A DNA stretch of 62,150 nucleotides from Acidimicrobiaceae bacterium (lineage in GTDB: Bacteria > Actinomycetota > Acidimicrobiia > Acidimicrobiales > Poriferisodalaceae): the NCBI GenBank assembly GCA_002719335.1, contig PBHE01000022.1:1-62150 (forward strand). The letters are read 5' to 3'. The notes beneath the pieces are model-generated. The model ran no database searches, was not told where the DNA came from, and saw only the letters and a list, made by a program, of their open reading frames with translations. Position 1 is the stretch's first letter. Each line of letters starts with the position of its first letter. Positions 58,657 through 62,150 of this stretch are shown here, piece after piece. A program made the translations under genes and the position numbers.

Positions 58657-59775
58657 ATGGAACCGTTCGACGTGAATCGATTTTCATCCGAGCATCGGGT
58701 AGCAGCGATGGTGCTTGCGGCGGGTCGAGGATCGCGTATGCGATCGGCACGACCGAAACCTCTTCATCCTCTCTGCGGTCGACCCATGACCCGCTACGTA
58801 ATGGAAGCGTTGGAGGCACTTGACTTAGAACGCACCATAGTGGTCGTTGGGTACGGCGCCGAGGCAGTAACCAAGACTCTCTACGAACAATCCACTGATC
58901 CCACGCGGGTCAACTTTGTAGAACAAGGTGTCCAACGCGGTACTGCAGACGCTGTCTCTATAGGGCTTCAGTCCTTTGAGCCTCGCGAACTAGACGACGA
59001 CTTTGATCTGATGGTTCTCCCAGGTGACACGCCGCTGCTCAAATCTGAGACGTTAACTGAACTGCACCGAATGCATGTCGACTCGGGAGCCGCAGCGACG
59101 TTATTGACAGCGCACCTCGAAGATCCTTCGGGTTATGGACGCATAGTGCGAGATGCTGAAGGCCGAGTTAACCGGATTATCGAACATGTTGACGCGGCCC
59201 CCGAAGAGCTCGAGATCTCCGAAGTCAACACGTCGATTTATTGTTTCGATCGCAGTCTTCTCACAGCGGCCCTTAGGAAAATCGACAGCCGGAACGCCCA
59301 GGGCGAGTACTACTTGACTGATGTCATCCAGGTCTTGCGTGTCAATGGTCATTCTGTCGATGCTCTCGTTGTCGACGACCCCGACGAGGTGCGGGGAGTG
59401 AACGACCGCCAACAACTAGCGGAGTGCGAAGCAGTGTTAAGGCAGCGGACAAACAATAAATGGTTGGCCGCTGGTGTCACGATGTTGGATCCTGAGGCGA
59501 CTTACATCGATGCGACAGTCGTACTGTCGCCCGATGTGACCCTGTTTCCGAACACTCTGTTGCAAGGCGATTGCGTTATCGGCGAAGGGAGCGAGTTAGG
59601 CCCCGATGTCCGTCTGACCGACACCTTCGTCGGGGTTAGATCCCAAATTCAATCGACCTCTGCAGTACAAGCCAGGATCGGAGACAATTGCCGGATCGGC
59701 CCATATGCGGTTTTGGACTCGGGGGTCGAGGTCGCGTCGGGTACTGTCACGGGGCCGTTCTATACCTCATCCTGA
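58657..59775 (+). CDS. glmU: GlmU-type N-acetylglucosamine-1-phosphate uridyltransferase, C-terminus truncated
   Basis: The 372-residue protein keeps the N-terminal pyrophosphorylase: VLAAGRGSRMRSARPKPLH near residue 20, EQGVQRGTADAV near 90, the LPGDTPLL site near 117, DPSGYGRIVRD near 152 and EVNTSIYCF near 190. It then has about 105 residues of left-handed beta helix and ends TVTGPFYTSS, exactly where normal GlmU (about 456-480 residues) continues into RLRPG. All residues of the acetyltransferase site lie beyond that point, so it should make UDP-GlcNAc from GlcNAc-1-P but not acetylate GlcN-1-P. Start ATG 58657; the frame's longer extension overlaps tRNA-Gln. Confidence 0.88.
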   Translation: MEPFDVNRFSSEHRVAAMVLAAGRGSRMRSARPKPLHPLCGRPMTRYVMEALEALDLERTIVVVGYGAEAVTKTLYEQSTDPTRVNFVEQGVQRGTADAVSIGLQSFEPRELDDDFDLMVLPGDTPLLKSETLTELHRMHVDSGAAATLLTAHLEDPSGYGRIVRDAEGRVNRIIEHVDAAPEELEISEVNTSIYCFDRSLLTAALRKIDSRNAQGEYYLTDVIQVLRVNGHSVDALVVDDPDEVRGVNDRQQLAECEAVLRQRTNNKWLAAGVTMLDPEATYIDATVVLSPDVTLFPNTLLQGDCVIGEGSELGPDVRLTDTFVGVRSQIQSTSAVQARIGDNCRIGPYAVLDSGVEVASGTVTGPFYTSS

Positions 59776-59788
59776 ACCGGGAGCAGCG

Positions 59789-60772
59789 ATGGAGCTCGTT
59801 ACTAAGAAGCGCTTACACCTATTCACGGGTCGAGCAAACCCTGCACTCGCGGCCGAAATCGCGGGCCACTTGGGTGTCGAACTGGGGGATGCGGGACTTA
59901 TCGATTTTGCTAACGGCGAAATCAAATGCCGATTCGGGGAATCGGTTCGCGGTGGCGACGTGTTTATTATCCAAACCCACGCCGCTACCGAAAACATGAG
60001 CGTTAACGACACCGTGATGGAGCATTTGATCCTGGTGGATGCAGCCCGTCGGGCTTCGGCGAAGCGGATCACGGCGGTCGCTCCCTTTTACGGCTATGCC
60101 CGACAAGATCGAAAGGCGCAAGGGAGAGAGCCCATAACGGCGCGACTAATTTCAGATCTTTTGCGGCGAGCCGGTGCCGACCGACTAGTAAGCATTGACT
60201 TACACAGTGGACAGATTCAGGGATTTTTTGAAGGACCGGTAGACCATCTCACGGCAGCGCCCGTGATCATTAAGTATTTAAGGACCCTGATTCCTGAGGG
60301 TTCAGTCATCGTTTCGCCTGACACCGGTCGGGTGAAGGTCGCCGAAAGGTATGCGAAGCGATTGCACTGCGAAGTAGCCACGATCTACAAACGTCGCTCC
60401 CTGCAGTCCGCAAATGAAGTAGAAGCCTTAGGCGTAATGGGCGATGTAAGTGATCGAACGTGCGTCATTATCGACGACATGGTTGACACTGCTGGAACGA
60501 TTTGTGCTGCCGTGGACACGCTCCTTGAGCACGGAGCTTCGGATGTGTTGTGCGCTACTACGCATGCTGTTTTCTCTGGTCCCGCCGTCGATCGACTTAA
60601 GTCCTCTCGGCTGAGCAAAGTCATTGTGACAGACACGGTGCCACTTCCTGCCGCGAAACGTTTCGACAAGTTAGAGGTCTTGAGCGCCTCGGGGATTCTC
60701 GCTGATGCCCTCGAATCGGTGTTTGAGGACACTTCCGTATCTGAGATCTTCGACGGAGATAATCTGTCATAG
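59789..60772 (+). CDS. prs: Ribose-phosphate pyrophosphokinase
   Basis: Prs makes PRPP from ribose 5-phosphate and ATP. The 327-residue protein has LHLFTGRANPALAAE near the start, FANGEIKCRFGESVRG near 45, the flexible AVAPFYGYARQDRKAQGREP near 100, VSPDTGRVKVAERYAKRL near 175 (usual DxGG site reads DTGR), and the PRPP loop IIDDMVDTAGTI near 230. It follows glmU by 13 bp, the usual actinobacterial order. PRPP also feeds pncB in this window. Confidence 0.94.
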   Translation: MELVTKKRLHLFTGRANPALAAEIAGHLGVELGDAGLIDFANGEIKCRFGESVRGGDVFIIQTHAATENMSVNDTVMEHLILVDAARRASAKRITAVAPFYGYARQDRKAQGREPITARLISDLLRRAGADRLVSIDLHSGQIQGFFEGPVDHLTAAPVIIKYLRTLIPEGSVIVSPDTGRVKVAERYAKRLHCEVATIYKRRSLQSANEVEALGVMGDVSDRTCVIIDDMVDTAGTICAAVDTLLEHGASDVLCATTHAVFSGPAVDRLKSSRLSKVIVTDTVPLPAAKRFDKLEVLSASGILADALESVFEDTSVSEIFDGDNLS

Positions 60773-60892
60773 AAGGAGTGCCTGTGTGGTGAGGTGAGTG
60801 ATGCGCAGCCGCTGGCTCTACAATGGTCAACTCCTACAGGACGACTTTGGACGAAGCGTGCTGTTTGTTCCTATTCGCAGGAGTCGTCAGCG

Positions 60893-61582
60893 ATGTCGTC
60901 AGATCTGAAGCTCGAGGCTGAGACCGGCCGCACACTTGGCAGTGGTTCATCGCGACGTCTTCGCCGCAGCAACAAGATTCCTGCCATTGTCTACGGCCAG
61001 GATTCTGACCCAATCTCGGTAACCCTTGACAGACTGAAATTTCGTGCAGCTTTAAACGCTGCAGGCCCGAATGCGGTGATCACACTTGATGTTGACGGCA
61101 CTGACCACCTAACCATCGTCAAGAACATGCAACGCGATCCGATAGCCAATCGCGTTACTCACGTTGATTTCATGCTCATCAACCTGGACCAGCGCCTTAC
61201 TGTCGACGTACCGATCTCACTCGTGGGACTAGCAGTGATCGTGGATCTAGAGGGAGCCGTCGTCCAGCAACAAATGATGACGCTTACCGTGGAAGCCCCG
61301 GCTGGGAACATTCCTCAACTCTTCGAAGCGGACATCTCAGAACTGTCCATCGATAACCCAATTCGTGTGTCCGACTTAGAAATGGGAAGCGGTGTTGTCC
61401 CTCAGGTCGAAGATGACGCGCTGATCGCGATAGGTCAACGAAGTAGGGCCGCCGTCGCAGCGGAAGACGAAGAGGGCGATGAGCTCGAAGAGGGCGAAGA
61501 GGGCGAAGAGGGCGAAGAACTCGATGCCGAAGCCTCAGATAGCGCCGAACAAGCCGGCGACGACGCTGGCGACGATAGTTAA
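60893..61582 (+). CDS. rplY: Ribosomal protein bL25/CTC
   Basis: The 229-residue protein has the 5S-rRNA-binding L25 domain (about residues 5-95; ETGRTLGSGSSRRLRR, IPAIVYGQD) and the CTC beta domain (about 100-185), then a highly acidic tail rich in Glu, Asp and Ala (about 190-229, EEGEEGEEGEE). The tail is disordered and common in actinobacterial L25. The ATG at 60893 gives the expected start; upstream in-frame sequence is unlikely coding. It is followed closely by pth. Confidence 0.93.
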   Translation: MSSDLKLEAETGRTLGSGSSRRLRRSNKIPAIVYGQDSDPISVTLDRLKFRAALNAAGPNAVITLDVDGTDHLTIVKNMQRDPIANRVTHVDFMLINLDQRLTVDVPISLVGLAVIVDLEGAVVQQQMMTLTVEAPAGNIPQLFEADISELSIDNPIRVSDLEMGSGVVPQVEDDALIAIGQRSRAAVAAEDEEGDELEEGEEGEEGEELDAEASDSAEQAGDDAGDDS

Positions 61583-61593
61583 GCTGACCGGCA

Positions 61594-62150
61594 GTGTCGG
61601 TCTTTCGCCGCGCCGCTGAGAGGCGCGGTACTCCGGCGAATTACTTGGTGGTCGGCCTCGGTAATCCCGGTGATCGATTCCTAGGGACGCGACACAATAT
61701 GGGATGTGAGGTCGTTGAACAGTTGGCTGAGGGAGTTGGGGCGTCTCTTCGTCTCTCTCGAGCGGATCGCGCCCGGGTAGCTGCGATTAGCGTCTCGGGC
61801 CTCCGTGTCGTTTTGGCATGCCCGACGACGTTCATGAACTTGAGTGGAGAATCAGTCGTTCCGCTGATCCGTCGTAACGGCCTAGAAAAAGTGAGTCGTC
61901 TGATTGTCGTTCACGACGAACTGGACTTAGAACCCGGTCGCGTCAAAGTAAAAGTTGGCGGCTCGGGAGCAGGCCACAATGGGCTCAAGTCAGTTCGACA
62001 GCATTTGGGAACCGGCGAATTCATTCGAGTCAGGGTTGGCATAGGTAAACCGCCCAATCCACAGGCAGGTAAAGACTGGGTCCTTAAGAAACCTTCTAAA
62101 GCAGATCGAGTTGCTTTAGAAGTAGCCGTTCATATCGGAGTCGAAGCTGT
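61594..62150 (+). CDS. pth: Peptidyl-tRNA hydrolase (cut by window edge)
   Basis: Pth frees tRNA from stalled peptidyl-tRNA. About 185 residues are visible and the frame is still open at the right edge. Catalytic residues are in place: Asn in LGNPG, His in RHNMG, Asp in VHDELDL and Asn in GHNGLKS. FMNLSGESV is also conserved. The start could be the GTG at 61594 (adds a basic RRAAERRG leader, as in related actinobacteria) or the TTG at 61645. It follows rplY by 11 bp or so, the usual order. Confidence 0.93.
   Translation, partial: MSVFRRAAERRGTPANYLVVGLGNPGDRFLGTRHNMGCEVVEQLAEGVGASLRLSRADRARVAAISVSGLRVVLACPTTFMNLSGESVVPLIRRNGLEKVSRLIVVHDELDLEPGRVKVKVGGSGAGHNGLKSVRQHLGTGEFIRVRVGIGKPPNPQAGKDWVLKKPSKADRVALEVAVHIGVEA

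Noticed and set aside
59705-59788. N-terminal extension of prs reading PHPEPGAAM
   Set aside because: It faintly recalls the missing GlmU segment (RPGAE) but lies in a different frame and prs starts at 59789; too short to claim a frameshift.
1-62150. CRISPR array, insertion sequence or prophage
   Set aside because: I saw no direct repeats with spacers, transposase, integrase or phage structural gene on either strand; the Cas4-like nuclease at 9076 is a stand-alone repair-type protein.

Overview
The window reads as a stretch of ordinary, densely packed chromosome from an actinobacterium, most likely of the class Acidimicrobiia and probably aquatic (the class and habitat are inferences from gene content, moderate GC by eye and gene order). 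Support comes from a mycothiol ligase gene (mshC), an Rpf-domain lytic enzyme in the typical rsmI-metG-tatD-rpf-rsmA-ispE order, the glmU-prs-rplY-pth order, a Nei2-type glycosylase, a probable Glp/SepX(GlpR) pair, and two tiny actinobacterial ribosomal proteins (bL37-like and a bS22/COX24-like protein). I saw no insertion sequence, phage gene or CRISPR array.

Layout. 1-2844: a limonene-epoxide-hydrolase-like gene cut by the left edge, a divergent SDR oxidoreductase and a cobalt-type nitrile hydratase operon (beta, alpha, activator). 2865-6681 (minus): a tightly coupled four-gene operon with two divergent tandem paralogues of an unrecognised, possibly ChaN/erythromycin-esterase-like family, a HAD 5'-nucleotidase-like protein and a NUDIX hydrolase. 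6687-11654: mshC, a ParA-like ATPase with a tail-anchored partner, a RecB/Cas4-type nuclease, mutM and convergent nei2. 11694-19830: a P1-family self-cleaving hydrolase, a possible small gene with an in-frame TGA, a YjbR-like protein, an aminotransferase, pncB, an AcoX/NAD-kinase-like gene, thiD and a stand-alone methylmalonyl-CoA-mutase-type large subunit. 19906-27242: a DUF4333-like lipoprotein, an ABC-F ATPase, an ElaA-like acetyltransferase, an AcuI-like reductase, an NfuA-like Fe-S protein, and an HMG-CoA-synthase-like/OB-fold fusion followed by a thiolase.

27363-35964: dxs, two membrane proteins (PAP2-like and a flippase-like LPG-synthase-TM protein), the TldD/TldE protease pair, a PHP phosphoesterase, uppP and an FmdB-type zinc ribbon. 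36063-39530: moeA/glp, moaA, moaC and a SepX/GlpR-like membrane protein. 39607-46641: tRNA-Ala(CGC), SCO1 and CtaG copper/oxidase assembly genes, pepN, a PfkB sugar/nucleoside kinase and a phosphohexomutase. 46708-50050: an MBOAT acyltransferase with two SGNH-type exported proteins, probably an envelope glycan O-acylation cassette. 50071-62150: bL37, an alpha-methylacyl-CoA racemase-like gene, ychF, the rsmI-metG-tatD-rpf-rsmA-ispE run, bS22-like, tRNA-Gln(UUG), a glmU lacking its acetyltransferase active-site part, prs, rplY and the start of pth.

The items most worth a second look are the small reading frame at 12686-12844 (very long Shine-Dalgarno, in-frame TGA with a hairpin beginning at it, strong hairpin after the end), the four-gene operon at 2865-6681, the cysteine-less HMGCS-like/OB-fold fusion with its thiolase, and the shortened GlmU.
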